Shown here: one piece after another, positions 27,502 through 36,772 of the stretch
Numbering within the stretch: position 1 is the first letter of the stretch
How the letters are laid out: each line of letters opens with the position of its first letter
Origin: Roseateles_C aquae
Lineage (GTDB): Bacteria > Pseudomonadota > Gammaproteobacteria > Burkholderiales > Burkholderiaceae_C
Direction: 5' to 3'
Assembly: GCF_032337115.1 (NCBI RefSeq)
Contig: NZ_JAVXZY010000005.1
Coordinates: 248,001-312,000, forward strand
Length of the DNA: 64,000 nt
Translations under genes and position numbers: made by a program
Notes under the pieces: generated by a model
Told to the model about the DNA's origin: nothing
Databases searched by the model: none
The model's input: the letters and a program-made list of their open reading frames with translations, nothing else

Positions 27502-28563
27502 TCAGGCGAGCTTCTTCAGCAGTTCAGCCTTCTTGGCGCTGAACTCGTCCTCACTCAAGATGCCCTTGGCCTTCAGCTCGCCGAGCTTTTCCAGCAAGGC
27601 GATGATGTCCTCGGCGCTTTGCTGGGGCGCGGCCGCTGTGGCCGGTGCCGCCGGCTGAGCCTGCACTTGCGGCTGGGCAAGACCTGACCCCAGCCCGGCG
27701 CCGAGCTGAGCGGCCAGCGTCTGACCGAGGGCAAGACCTGCCCCCAGTCCCATCGCATCGCCGGCGATGCCGCCGCCCTGGCCCACGCCCTCGGCCAGCT
27801 TGGGGATGGCCTGGGCGGTCTGGTATTGCATGAACTGGCCCATGTTCTGGCCGATCATGCCCATGCCGATCTTTTGGTCGAGGATCTTCTGCAGCTCTTC
27901 GGGCAGCGAGACGCTTTGCAGCGTGACGCTCTCCAGCTTCAGGCCCAGGCGCTCGAATGAGGGCGCCGTGGCGGCCTGCAGGGCCTGGGCGAATTCAACC
28001 TGGTTGGCGGCCAGGTCGAGGAAGGGAATGCCGCTCTGCGCCACCGCATCGCTGATGTGCTGCAGCATCAGGCCACGCAGCTGGCCGTCGAGCTCCTGCG
28101 CGGTATAGACCTCGCGGGTGCCCGAGATTTCGGTGTGGAAGGCCTTCGCATCGACGATGCGGTAGGCGTAGTTGCCGAAGGCGCGCAGGCGCACGGCGCC
28201 GAAGTCCTTGTCGCGGATGGTGACCGGCTGGCTGGTGCCCCAGCGCTGGTCGATCTGCTGGCGGGTGCTGAAGAAGTAGACATCGCTCTTGAACGGCGAT
28301 TCGAACAGCTTGTCCCAGTTCTTCAGATAGGTCAGCACCGGCAGCGTCTGCGTCGTCAGCTTGTAGCTGCCGGGGCCAAAGACGTCGGCGATCTTGCCCT
28401 CGTTGACGAACACGGCCAGCTGCGACTCACGCACCGTCAGCGAGGCGCCGTACTGGATTTCGAAATCCTGCATCGGGTAGCGCCAGGCCAGCACGCCGTC
28501 GCCATCCTCGGTCCACTGCAGGATGTCTATGAACTGTTTCTTGATGAAGCTCATCAAACCCAT
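27502..28563 (-). CDS. SPFH/band-7 domain protein (virion-core-like)
   Basis: A 353-residue SPFH protein. The band-7 domain covers residues ~25-240 and includes EGKIADVFGPGSYKL and QRWGTSQPVTIRDKDFG. A Gly/Ala-rich linker and Pro/Gln-rich segment precede a C-terminal short-oligomerisation helix (SAEDIIALLEKLGELKAKGILSEDE...), the SHOCT-like end. There is no signal peptide or transmembrane helix, so it is a peripheral scaffold. GAGGAG precedes the ATG at 28563. It is the first gene of an operon with the DUF4178 gene. Confidence 0.88.
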   Translation of the reverse strand: MGLMSFIKKQFIDILQWTEDGDGVLAWRYPMQDFEIQYGASLTVRESQLAVFVNEGKIADVFGPGSYKLTTQTLPVLTYLKNWDKLFESPFKSDVYFFSTRQQIDQRWGTSQPVTIRDKDFGAVRLRAFGNYAYRIVDAKAFHTEISGTREVYTAQELDGQLRGLMLQHISDAVAQSGIPFLDLAANQVEFAQALQAATAPSFERLGLKLESVTLQSVSLPEELQKILDQKIGMGMIGQNMGQFMQYQTAQAIPKLAEGVGQGGGIAGDAMGLGAGLALGQTLAAQLGAGLGSGLAQPQVQAQPAAPATAAAPQQSAEDIIALLEKLGELKAKGILSEDEFSAKKAELLKKLA

Positions 28564-28710
28564 GGTCTCGCTCCTCAACCTCGCAAGGTGTTCAATGCGG
28601 ACACCCCTGGTCCGCAGCCGCGAGTATCACTCAGCGCAGGGCGGGTCGGCATTCCCCCGCAAGGGAGGGTGCCGCAGGTCATGTTGCAGCATTGAAAACA
28701 ACCTGAACGC

Positions 28711-29094
28711 GAACCACAGAGCCACGGAGACACAGAGAAATTCAGCTCGTGCCCTAGGGCCTGTTAACACTACGTCTGCCTGTGCGAGAGGGGCTCCAAG
28801 GGCCCCAATTCTCTGCGGACGACGACGCCCAGGCTGGCCGCCTGGGCAAGGAGTTCAACACCGAGTGGGGCCCTTGGAGCCCCTCTCCCGGAGGGTTGTC
28901 ACACAAATCGCCGTGCACGTCGTTGCAAAGCCTCGCCGGGGGAGCAGCCCCGGCTTCGCTCATTGAAAGCTTGGGCGCCTCGTTCACGGCGATTTGTATG
29001 GCAACGCATCAGGCAGACGTAGTGCTAACAGGCCCTAGCTGCTGCCCTAGCGTTTCCTCAGTGAACCCTCTGTGACTCAGTGGCTCTGTGGTTT
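28711..29094. mobile_element. MITE-like element of nested inverted repeats
   Basis: The stretch between the SPFH and TonB genes is built from four nested inverted repeats. The outer arms, 28711-28738 and 29068-29094, have the core ACCACAGAGCCAC. The second arms, 28754-28782 and 29010-29038, match at 28 of 29 bases around CTACGTCTGCCTG. Inside lie a perfect 21-base pair (28786-28806 with 28867-28887) and a 13-base pair (28903-28915 with 28985-28997), each with its own inner hairpin. No convincing gene is present. The structure suggests a non-autonomous transposable element or a large cruciform-forming repeat. Confidence 0.6.
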
Positions 29095-29117
29095 GTTTTG
29101 AGTCATGCACACCTTTC

Positions 29118-31421
29118 CTATAGCTTTATCTCCAGGCGCAGCTGCCAGTTGGTAAAGGTGCGGCCCAGGTTGTCGGTCTGGATGCGCTGGGTGTCGGTGC
29201 TGATCAGGCTGGCGGTGTTGTAGTCCAGCGGGTTCAGGTTGGAGGCCGATAGCCGCAGCAGCGTGTTCATATTGATGTTCCAGCTGACAAAGGCGTCGGT
29301 GACCAGCTTGCGCGGCGTGCTGTTGGCCTGCAGCAGGCTTTCCTGCACGGTGTTGGCAGGCGTCCAGTTCAAGCTGGCGCCCACGCTCAGCGGCAGGTTG
29401 CGCAAGCGGTAGTCGGCGCCGAGGTTGGCGGTGGCGCGCGGCTGCTGGTCGAGCTTGTTGTTGGGGCCCGGGATGCCGTCGACGTTCGAGTGGAACAGGC
29501 TCAGATTGCTGCGTACATTGACCGGCCAGGCCTCGCTGATGAATTCGTCGAGCCGGAACTTGGCTTCGAGTTCGATGCCGGCCGTGCTGGCCTCGCCGAT
29601 ATTGCTCGGCCGCGACACCCAGCGCTGCACGCCGGGCAGGGCCCAGGACACGGTCTCCAGATTCGTCTGCGTGCGTATCAGGTCGTGGATCTGCCGGTAA
29701 AAAACATTGGCGCTGAGCAGGCCGCCCTTGCTGAGGTAGTGCTCGAAGCCGATTTCCAGGCCGGTGGCCAGCTCGGGCTTCAACCCGGGGTTGCCGGCGC
29801 GGTCGGCGTATTGAATCTGATTGGGGCCGCAGAGCTGGCCAAGCGGGCAGGGGTATTCGTTGTTGATGCTGGGCCGGGCGATCAGATCGTTGAGCTGCGG
29901 CGAGCGGTAGCTGCGCGTCAGGCTCATGCGCAGCTGATCACGGCTTTTCTCGTCGAGCTTCCAGACCGCGTGCAGCAGCGGCGTCCAGACGCTGGAGCGG
30001 TTGCTGACGGCATAGTTGGCTGCATCGCTCTTGGTCGTGATGCCTTCCCAGCGCAGCCCGGCGTAGAAGGACCACTGCTTGTTGAGCTCCCACTCGTCCT
30101 GGCCGTAGACGGCGAGCCGCTGTGTGCTGGCCTTGAGGTTGTCGCCAAAGTCGGCCAGCTCCGGGCGGGGCAGGCCGTTTTGCAGGCTGGTGCGGCTGGA
30201 GTCGCGGGTATTGCCCTCGGCCTCGATGCCGCCCACCAGGCTGTGCTCGGACTCCAGCTGGCGCGACAGCTTGCCGACCAGGTTGTAGCTGCGGTCGCGG
30301 CTGCTGCTGGTGTCGTCCAGCGTGCGCGTTGCGGCGCCGGCCAGGCTTTCCTGGCGCAGGCTGTGGCCATCGGCCTGGGCGCCGCCGAAGCCGCCGCGCA
30401 GCTCCAGCCGCGTGTTCTCGTCGACGCGCTTCTGCCACTGCGAGTTCAGCCGCAGCATCGTGAACTTGTTGTCGCCGCTGGTGCTGGCGGCATCGAAGAG
30501 GCGCCCTGGCGTCTGCGTGATCTGGCTGCTGCTGCCGCTCTTGGAGACCACGGCAAAGGGCTGAATCGACAGGTTGTCGCCCTCGCCCAGCCGCCATTGC
30601 AGCCTACCCGTCAGATTCAGTGCCTGGCGCCTCTCGGCGCTCTGGCCCAGCGTGGTTTGCTGGTCTTGCAGATGGCCGGCCAGGTCTTCGGTGCTGACGA
30701 TGGTGTGCACATCGTCGACCCGGTCGGTCTTCATCGCATTGAGCGTCAGGTTGTAGGCGCCGCCGCGCTCGTCGAGCTTGTCGTTGCGCGACCATGACAG
30801 CGCCGGCGTCACATGCCCGCGTTCGACGCCAAGGCCGGTGCGCACCTCGTTCAAATGCCGCTGCAAGGCCTCGCGCAGCACCACATTGATGGTGCCGGCC
30901 ACGGCGCGGGCGCCATGCTCGGCGGTCGGCGCGCGCAGCACTTCGATGCGCTCAACCTGCTCGGGCGGCAATTGGTCCAGCGAGAAGCCCGGCGGCATCC
31001 GTTCGCCGTTGACCAGGATCTGCGTGTAGCCGCCGCCCATGCCGCGCATGCGAACGTCGCCGCCGCGCCCGGGGCGGCCGCCGGAGGTGACGCCGGGCAG
31101 GCGCTTGAGCACCTCGCCCAGGGTGCTGTCGCCAAAGCGCTCGATCTCTTCGCGGGTGACGACGATCTTGCTGGCGGTGGACATGCGGCGCACCGTGTCG
31201 TCGCTGGCACCACCGGTGATTTCGACGCGTTCCAATTTTTCATTGGCCGGTGCGTCGCCGGCCGGCTTGGCCTGTTGTCTTGCGGCAGGCTTCTGTGGCG
31301 CGCTGCGCGTGGGCGCGCTGGCGGTCGGGCTGGGCGGCTCGAGCGCGGTTTGCGCCAAGGCGCTCAGCGGCAGCAGGGTCAGCGCCAGGCTCAGCGGATT
31401 CAAACGAAGATGGACCTGCAT
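29118..31421 (-). CDS. TonB-dependent outer-membrane receptor
   Basis: A 767-residue outer-membrane receptor. A signal peptide (LSLALTLLPLSALAQ) precedes a Pro/Ala-rich spacer and a TonB-box-like region LERVEITG. The plug domain (~75-190) includes GEVLKRLPGV and MRGMGGGYTQILVNGERM. The rest is the 22-strand barrel, ending in an aromatic-rich C-terminal strand (NWQLRLEIKL). It is FepA/ligand-gated siderophore-receptor-like; the ligand is unknown. The ATG at 31421 gives the signal peptide directly. It is monocistronic, with no Fur box seen. Confidence 0.92.
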   Translation of the reverse strand: MQVHLRLNPLSLALTLLPLSALAQTALEPPSPTASAPTRSAPQKPAARQQAKPAGDAPANEKLERVEITGGASDDTVRRMSTASKIVVTREEIERFGDSTLGEVLKRLPGVTSGGRPGRGGDVRMRGMGGGYTQILVNGERMPPGFSLDQLPPEQVERIEVLRAPTAEHGARAVAGTINVVLREALQRHLNEVRTGLGVERGHVTPALSWSRNDKLDERGGAYNLTLNAMKTDRVDDVHTIVSTEDLAGHLQDQQTTLGQSAERRQALNLTGRLQWRLGEGDNLSIQPFAVVSKSGSSSQITQTPGRLFDAASTSGDNKFTMLRLNSQWQKRVDENTRLELRGGFGGAQADGHSLRQESLAGAATRTLDDTSSSRDRSYNLVGKLSRQLESEHSLVGGIEAEGNTRDSSRTSLQNGLPRPELADFGDNLKASTQRLAVYGQDEWELNKQWSFYAGLRWEGITTKSDAANYAVSNRSSVWTPLLHAVWKLDEKSRDQLRMSLTRSYRSPQLNDLIARPSINNEYPCPLGQLCGPNQIQYADRAGNPGLKPELATGLEIGFEHYLSKGGLLSANVFYRQIHDLIRTQTNLETVSWALPGVQRWVSRPSNIGEASTAGIELEAKFRLDEFISEAWPVNVRSNLSLFHSNVDGIPGPNNKLDQQPRATANLGADYRLRNLPLSVGASLNWTPANTVQESLLQANSTPRKLVTDAFVSWNINMNTLLRLSASNLNPLDYNTASLISTDTQRIQTDNLGRTFTNWQLRLEIKL

Positions 31422-31596
31422 GTGTGCTTGTTCAGAGAACGGCGCAGGCCGGCAGGGCCTCGCACCGGCTACAGGGTGCTGTCGGGGTATGGGCCGAAGT
31501 GTCGCGGGAGCCGGACCTGCTGACGAAGGGCACAGCGCCATTTCGCCCGTAATTCATCAATCTTTACCCTGCGGCAAAGCAGCGCTTCGCTGTCAA

Positions 31597-31962
31597 TTAG
31601 CCGGGCAGGAAAAAATAGACCTTGCTGATCAGCCCGCCGCTGCAGTGGTAGACGACCAGCAAGGCCTCCGGCGTGTCACCCCGGCCGTGGACGATCTCAT
31701 GGTCCAGCACCTTGTCGCCGAGCACGATGCGCTGGGCGACTTCGGCACGCACGCCAGGCTGCGCGAACGGCCCGCTCGCATAGCGTTCGCGAAAGGCCGC
31801 CATGCCGACCAGGGTGGGCGCCTCGGCCGGCATGCGCCAGACCCCGACGTTTTCGGCATAGCAGGCACAAAAGGCGTCCAGGTCTTTGGCGTTGTAGGCA
31901 TCAAGCTGGGCTTGGGCCAGCGCGGCGGGGCTCGGCATTGGGCGTGGTGCTGAAGCTGGCAT
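31597..31962 (-). CDS. NTF2-like (SnoaL-type) protein
   Basis: A 121-residue single-domain protein of the NTF2-like cone fold: helix LAQAQLDAYNAKDLDAFCACYAENV, then strands ending in LLVVYHCSGGLISKVYFFLP. Such proteins act as small-molecule isomerases or cyclases or only as binding domains, and nothing here fixes a reaction. It lies 36 bases after rsgA on the same strand and may share its transcript. Confidence 0.85.
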   Translation of the reverse strand: MPASAPRPMPSPAALAQAQLDAYNAKDLDAFCACYAENVGVWRMPAEAPTLVGMAAFRERYASGPFAQPGVRAEVAQRIVLGDKVLDHEIVHGRGDTPEALLVVYHCSGGLISKVYFFLPG

Positions 31963-31998
31963 CGGTGCGAGTGTCGCATCGTTGCCAGTCGTGTTGCC

Positions 31999-33081
31999 TC
32001 AGTCGCCATGCTTGAGCTTCAGCTTGTGGCGCGCCTCGCGGCTGCGCTGCTTCCACACCGACACCGCTTCGCGCCGCTCCAGCGGGCCCATCTGCTCGCG
32101 CGCGACTTCACGTTGCAGCTTCTGGTAGCTGCGCAGACGCCCCTCCGGCAAGGCCTCGCGCACGGCGCAGCCGGGCTCGCCCTGATGGCGGCAGTTGCGA
32201 AAACGGCAGGACTGGGAGAGGTGCTGAACGTCGTCAAACGCGGCGTCGACCTGGCGGGCATCGGCGTCGAGCTGCAACGCGCGCAGGCCCGGGGTGTCGA
32301 TGATGCAGGCGCCGTTCGGGCAGTGCAGCAGCTGGCGCGCGGTGGTGGTGTGGCGACCCCGGCTGTCGTCGGCGCGCACCGTACCGGTCTGCTGGCTGAC
32401 GCTCTGAGTCAGCGCATTGGCCAGCGTGCTTTTGCCGGCACCGCTGGAGCCCAGCAGCACCAGCGTCTGCCCCGGGCGTAGCCAGGGGGCCAGCGCGGCG
32501 GCACTGTCGGCCGCGGCCGTGCCGTTGAGTGCCAGCACATCCAGCGCGTGGCTGTGCGCCAGATGGCCGTACAGCGGTGCCAGCCGGGCCGGCAGATCGG
32601 CGCAGAGGTCGGCCTTGCTCAGCACGATCAGGCAGGGCAGTGCCTGGCTGTGGCAGAGCACCAGATAGCGATCGAGGCGGGCCAGATTGAAATCGTGGTC
32701 CAGTCCCATCACCAGCAAGGCCAGATCGACATTGCTGACCAGCGGCTGCCGGAAGCCCTCGGGATTGCGCCGGCACAGCCGGTTCAGCGGCGGCAGCTGC
32801 GCATAGGCCCAGGCCTGGCCGCTGGCGTCGACCTCGAACAGCAGCCAGTCACCGACAGCGAGGCTCTGGTCCGCCGCGGCGAGTTGGCGCTGCAGCTCGG
32901 GGCGCACACGGGCAGGCAGCGTGCCCTCGGTGTCGTGCAGTTGCAGCTGATCGCGGTGCAGCGCGCACAGCCGCGCGAGGCGGGCGCCGTCGTGCCATGG
33001 CGCGGCCTGCAAGGCGGGCAGCAAGGCCTCAGAAAAGCCCAGGCTTTGCAGGGCGGGGAAGTCTTGGTCTTGAAACAGCAT
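31999..33081 (-). CDS. rsgA: Ribosome small-subunit GTPase RsgA
   Basis: A 360-residue circularly permuted GTPase that helps 30S maturation. The motifs come in permuted order: G4 LSKADLC, then G1 GSSGAGKST, G2/G3 DSRGRHTTT and IDTPGLR. The C-terminal zinc knuckle is CRFRNCRHQGEPGC. An N-terminal OB-like domain precedes. This looks like the second, divergent RsgA type common in Burkholderiales, so a paralogue may exist elsewhere. It is followed by the NTF2-like gene. Confidence 0.9.
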   Translation of the reverse strand: MLFQDQDFPALQSLGFSEALLPALQAAPWHDGARLARLCALHRDQLQLHDTEGTLPARVRPELQRQLAAADQSLAVGDWLLFEVDASGQAWAYAQLPPLNRLCRRNPEGFRQPLVSNVDLALLVMGLDHDFNLARLDRYLVLCHSQALPCLIVLSKADLCADLPARLAPLYGHLAHSHALDVLALNGTAAADSAAALAPWLRPGQTLVLLGSSGAGKSTLANALTQSVSQQTGTVRADDSRGRHTTTARQLLHCPNGACIIDTPGLRALQLDADARQVDAAFDDVQHLSQSCRFRNCRHQGEPGCAVREALPEGRLRSYQKLQREVAREQMGPLERREAVSVWKQRSREARHKLKLKHGD

Positions 33082-33297
33082 GAGATTCGCTCGAATCAGG
33101 CCTGCGCGCGCGCCGCGTGGGCATCTGCGCGCTCAGGCCGATGGACAGGCGCTGCCGGCCCGAGCTCGGCGCAAGGCGAGTCGGGTGAAGCAGCTTCGAG
33201 AGGGCGAATGTCGGCCGCGCGCTGGGCGCGGCAGTGCTGATCAAGAGGTCGCTCAGGCCGCCGAGGCGATGCTCAGCGACAGCGGTTCAACGCTGAA

Positions 33298-33357
33298 TCA
33301 GACGCTGCGGGCGCAGCTGGGGGCCGACAGGAGGTGGGCAATATCAGTCTTGGCCAT
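33298..33357 (-). CDS. Possible 19-residue peptide
   Basis: CAGGAGA lies 5 bases before an ATG that opens MAKTDIAHLLSAPSCARSV and then stops. The spacing is ideal, yet the product is tiny and has no recognised relatives. It could be a leader peptide, a RiPP-like precursor or chance. No RiPP-maturation gene is visible nearby. Confidence 0.25.
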   Translation of the reverse strand: MAKTDIAHLLSAPSCARSV

Positions 33358-33483
33358 GGTCGTCTCCTGTGGGGTTGGTGGAAGGCGCGAGTGTCGGCTT
33401 GTTGAGCCGGCGGGGTCAAGCCACGATGTGTCGATGTGGCCAGCGGGCGACAGCGCATGCGCCATCGCGAAAACCGGCGCCAC

Positions 33484-33513
33484 AAAAGCAAAGGGCCACC
33501 GAGGGTGGCCCTG
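33484..33513 (-). terminator. Possible terminator hairpin
   Basis: GGGCCACC/GGTGGCCC (33493-33511) extended by an outer AGCA/TGCT pairing, with TTTGCTTTTG on the minus strand. It lies upstream of the 19-residue frame and could be an attenuator. No gene that it would terminate is evident. Confidence 0.35.
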
Positions 33514-33798
33514 CTTTCCGGACAGGATGCTTGCGCATCGAGACGGTTCCTCTGGCGCTGGTGACGGGTTCCAGAACTCTGCCCAATCTGCAGCCGGTTT
33601 GTCGCCTTGGATGCTTCGCATTGTGCACGCCGCCTGTGACAGTGATTTGACGAAATGCAAGGTTTTCGCGATCCAGTCTTCGCTGCTGTTGGCTGACCCA
33701 CAAGCGTGAGCTGCGACACAGCTTTCACAGACCTTTACATCGCCGCCTCACACATTTACCGGACTGCTGCCTACGATGGCGGCGAACAGGAGACGCCG

Positions 33799-35421
33799 AT
33801 GAAGTCTTACCGCAGCCCCTTGTTCCTGGCCGCACTGAGCCTCAGTCTTGGCCTGGCCCACGCGGCCACGGCACTCAGCGATGGCGATGCGCGGCGATTG
33901 CTGATGCAGGGCAGCTTCGGCCCCACCGAAGCCAGCGTCAGCGAGGCCATGCAACTCGGCCGGGCCGGTTGGCTACAGCGCCAGTTCGCTCAGCCGATGA
34001 GCGACTACACCGGCTTCGCCTATGTCGACCCGAACACCACCGTCGGCTGCCCGACCGGCTCGCCCAGCACCTGCCAGCGCGACCACTACACCCTGTTCCC
34101 GCTGCAGCTGCAGTTCTTCCAGCATGCGCTGACGGGGCCCGACCAGCTGCGCCAGCGCACCGCCCTGGCGCTGAGCGAAATCCTGGTGGTGTCCGGTACC
34201 AAGATCCGCTTGCCCTATGCGATGGCGAACTACCAGCGCATCTTTCTGACGCACGCCTTCGGCAACTTCCGCGATGTGCTTCACGACGTGACGCTGAGCC
34301 CGGCCATGGGTGCCTTTCTGAACATGGCCAATAACGACAAGCCCAACCCTGCCAAGGGCATCGAGCCGAATGAAAACTATGCCCGCGAGCTGCTGCAGCT
34401 GTTCAGCATCGGCCTGTGGCAATTGAACCTGGACGGCACGCCCAAGACCGGGGCCGACGGCAAGCCGCTGCCCAGCTACAACCAGGACAACATCGAAGGC
34501 TTTGCCCATGCCTTTACCGGCTGGACCTATCCGCAGCGCCCCGGCGGACGCAACCGCTTCCCCAATCCCAGCAATTTCGCTAGCCCCATGGTCGCCTTTG
34601 CGGAGCACCATGACACGGCGGCCAAGACCCTGCTCAACGGGCAGACGCTGGCCGCCGGGCAGAGCGCCGAGGCAGATCTGGAAGCGGCGGTCAGCAATGT
34701 GTTCAATCACCCCAATGTCGGCCCCTTCATCGGGCGCCAGCTGATCCAGCATTTGGTCACTGCCAATCCCAGCCCGGCCTACGTGGCCCGTGTTGCGGCT
34801 GCGTTCAATGGCGCAGGCGGCTCGCCGCGTGGCGATATGAAGGCGACCCTCTCGGCCATCCTGCTGGACCCGGAGGCCAGCGCGCCGGCCCAGCCAGCCA
34901 GTTTCGGCAAGCTGCGCGAACCGATCTTGCAGCTGACCACGCTGTATCGCAGCCTGGGCGGCAGCAGTGATGGCGTCTGGCTGCGCTCGCAGGCGGCCAA
35001 TCTGGGCCAGCCCATCTTCAGCCCGCCCACCGTCTTCAACTTCTTCCCGCCGGACTACGACCTGCCCAATGACCCGGGTCTCGATGGGCCGGCCTTCGGT
35101 GTCTTCAATGCGAGCGCGGCCTTCAAGCTCAGTGGTGTGTTGGCCACCGCGCTCAGCGGCACGCCCATTGCGCCTGATGCGAGCGTGCCCGGCGCCACCG
35201 GCACCCGCATCGACCTGAGCCGCTGGCAGGCCCTGGCCGCCACGCCCGATGCCCTGGTGCGCGAGATCAACCGCGTGCTGTTTGCCGGGCGCATGAGCAG
35301 CACCTTGGGCCAGGCCCTGCTGAAGGCGGCCCAAATCGCGCCGGCAAGCAAGCCTTTGGATCGCGCCCGTGCCGCCTTGTTCCTGGCCGTGATGTCGCCC
35401 GAATACCTGGTGGAGAACTGA
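33799..35421 (+). CDS. DUF1800 family protein, exported
   Basis: A 540-residue protein with a signal peptide (PLFLAALSLSLGLAHAA). The body matches DUF1800: ARRLLMQGSFGPTEASVSEAM, then IEPNENYARELLQLFSIGLWQLN and FTGWTY, and the C-terminal VFNFFPPDY. The family is of unknown biochemical function and is almost always followed by a DUF1501 gene, as here one base later. The ATG at 33799 follows ACAGGAGA. Probably co-translated with the next gene. Confidence 0.92.
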   Translation: MKSYRSPLFLAALSLSLGLAHAATALSDGDARRLLMQGSFGPTEASVSEAMQLGRAGWLQRQFAQPMSDYTGFAYVDPNTTVGCPTGSPSTCQRDHYTLFPLQLQFFQHALTGPDQLRQRTALALSEILVVSGTKIRLPYAMANYQRIFLTHAFGNFRDVLHDVTLSPAMGAFLNMANNDKPNPAKGIEPNENYARELLQLFSIGLWQLNLDGTPKTGADGKPLPSYNQDNIEGFAHAFTGWTYPQRPGGRNRFPNPSNFASPMVAFAEHHDTAAKTLLNGQTLAAGQSAEADLEAAVSNVFNHPNVGPFIGRQLIQHLVTANPSPAYVARVAAAFNGAGGSPRGDMKATLSAILLDPEASAPAQPASFGKLREPILQLTTLYRSLGGSSDGVWLRSQAANLGQPIFSPPTVFNFFPPDYDLPNDPGLDGPAFGVFNASAAFKLSGVLATALSGTPIAPDASVPGATGTRIDLSRWQALAATPDALVREINRVLFAGRMSSTLGQALLKAAQIAPASKPLDRARAALFLAVMSPEYLVEN

Positions 35422-35422
35422 G

Positions 35423-36772
35423 ATGAATCCTTGCATCAAGAACCGTCGCCAGTTCCTCGGCCAGGCCGGCTCGCTGGCGGCCACCGCCGCACTGGCGCCC
35501 TGGGGTTCGGCCCTGTCCGCGCCGCTGGCCGGCGGCGATTACCGTGCCCTGGTCTGCGTGTTCCTTTACGGTGGCAACGATGGCAACAATATGGTCGTGC
35601 CGCTCGACGCCAGCGGCTATGCCGCCTATGCCAAGGCGCGCGGCAATGCGGGCAGTGGCGGCCTGGCTCTGCAGCAGTCGACGCTGGCACCTTTGAACGG
35701 TTCCACCCTGGGCCTGCATGCCGCCTTGGCCCCCTTGGCGGACATCTGGAACCAGGGTCATCTGGCCGTGCAGGCCAATGTGGGCACGCTGATCCGCCCC
35801 TTGAGCATGGCCGAGTACCAGGGGGGCAAGCTGCCGCTGCCGGGCAATCTGTTTTCGCACAGTGATCAGCAGTCGCAATGGCAGCAGGGCGCCTCGGGCC
35901 TGGCCAAGCCCAGTGGCTGGGCGGGGCGCATTGCCGATCTGCAGCCGGTGGGCGGCGCGGTGCCGACGGTGATCTCGGTCAGCGGCAATGCGGTGTTCAT
36001 CAATGGGGTGAGCAGCGACGGGCTGGCGGTGTCGTCCTCGGGCAGCTTTGCCATCAAGGGCTTTGGCAGCAACCCGGCCAAGAATCCGCTCTACAGCCTC
36101 TACACCAGCTTGCTGCAGCAGAACTATGCCAATGCCGAGGAGCGCGCCGCCGCGGCCGTCATGAACCAGGCGCTCGCTGCCAGCAATGCCCTGAACAGTG
36201 CGCTGAGCGGCACCGGCAGCGTGGCCGGCCTGTTCAATGGGCAGAACAACAGCCTGGCCCAGCAGCTGCTGGCCGTGGCCAAGATGATCGAGGCGCGGCA
36301 GAGCCTGGGCGTGAGCCGGCAGATCTTCTTTGTGTCACTGGGTGGCTTTGATACGCATAACGACCAGCTTGCTCAGCAGAACAATCTGTTTGGCCAACTC
36401 GGCCCGGCGCTGAAGGCGTTTTACGACGCCACGCTGCAGCTGGGCGTGGCCAGCCAGGTCAGCACCTTCACCGCGTCTGACTTCGCTCGCACCCTGCAGC
36501 CGGCGTCTGGCGGCGGTAGCGACCATGCCTGGGGCAATCATCAGTTCGTCATCGGCGGCGCGGTGCGCAGCGGCATTTATGGCCGCATGCCGCAGCTGGT
36601 GTTGGCCGGGCCCGACGATGTGAGCGAAGAGGGGCGCTGGTTGCCCAGCACCTCGGTCGATCAGATGAGCGCCACCTTGGCCAGCTGGTTCGGCGTGGGC
36701 GCCGCTGATCTGGGTGCGATGTTCCCGCAGCTGGCCAATTTCAGCCAGCGCAATATGGGCTATTTCGGCTGA
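35423..36772 (+). CDS. DUF1501 family protein, Tat-exported
   Basis: A 449-residue protein beginning with a twin-arginine signal (NRRQFLGQAGSLAATAALAP). The mature part matches DUF1501, a sulfatase/alkaline-phosphatase-like fold: VCVFLYGGNDGNNMVVPLD, FVSLGGFDTHNDQLAQQ and GGGSDHAWGNHQFVIGG hold the expected metal-binding Asp/His residues. It partners the upstream DUF1800 protein. Its last 13 bases overlap the convergent PEP-CTERM gene. Confidence 0.92.
   Translation: MNPCIKNRRQFLGQAGSLAATAALAPWGSALSAPLAGGDYRALVCVFLYGGNDGNNMVVPLDASGYAAYAKARGNAGSGGLALQQSTLAPLNGSTLGLHAALAPLADIWNQGHLAVQANVGTLIRPLSMAEYQGGKLPLPGNLFSHSDQQSQWQQGASGLAKPSGWAGRIADLQPVGGAVPTVISVSGNAVFINGVSSDGLAVSSSGSFAIKGFGSNPAKNPLYSLYTSLLQQNYANAEERAAAAVMNQALAASNALNSALSGTGSVAGLFNGQNNSLAQQLLAVAKMIEARQSLGVSRQIFFVSLGGFDTHNDQLAQQNNLFGQLGPALKAFYDATLQLGVASQVSTFTASDFARTLQPASGGGSDHAWGNHQFVIGGAVRSGIYGRMPQLVLAGPDDVSEEGRWLPSTSVDQMSATLASWFGVGAADLGAMFPQLANFSQRNMGYFG

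Larger units (their letters stand above)
33082..33798. other. Intergenic stretch with one short frame and one hairpin
   Basis: These 717 bases separate rsgA (minus) from the DUF1800 gene (plus). Apart from a 19-codon frame with a good ribosome binding site (33298-33357) and a hairpin (33484-33513) no feature is convincing. Longer frames have Arg/Pro-rich shadow composition. Confidence 0.5.

Noticed and set aside
28754..28987. A 77-residue minus-strand protein within the palindromic element
   Set aside because: It is made entirely of the inverted-repeat sequence and lacks a ribosome binding site. It is more likely non-coding.
33273..33728. A 151-residue minus-strand gene upstream of the DUF1800 gene
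   Set aside because: Arg/Pro/Ser-rich composition and no ribosome binding site; it overlaps the hairpin and the DUF1800 promoter region.
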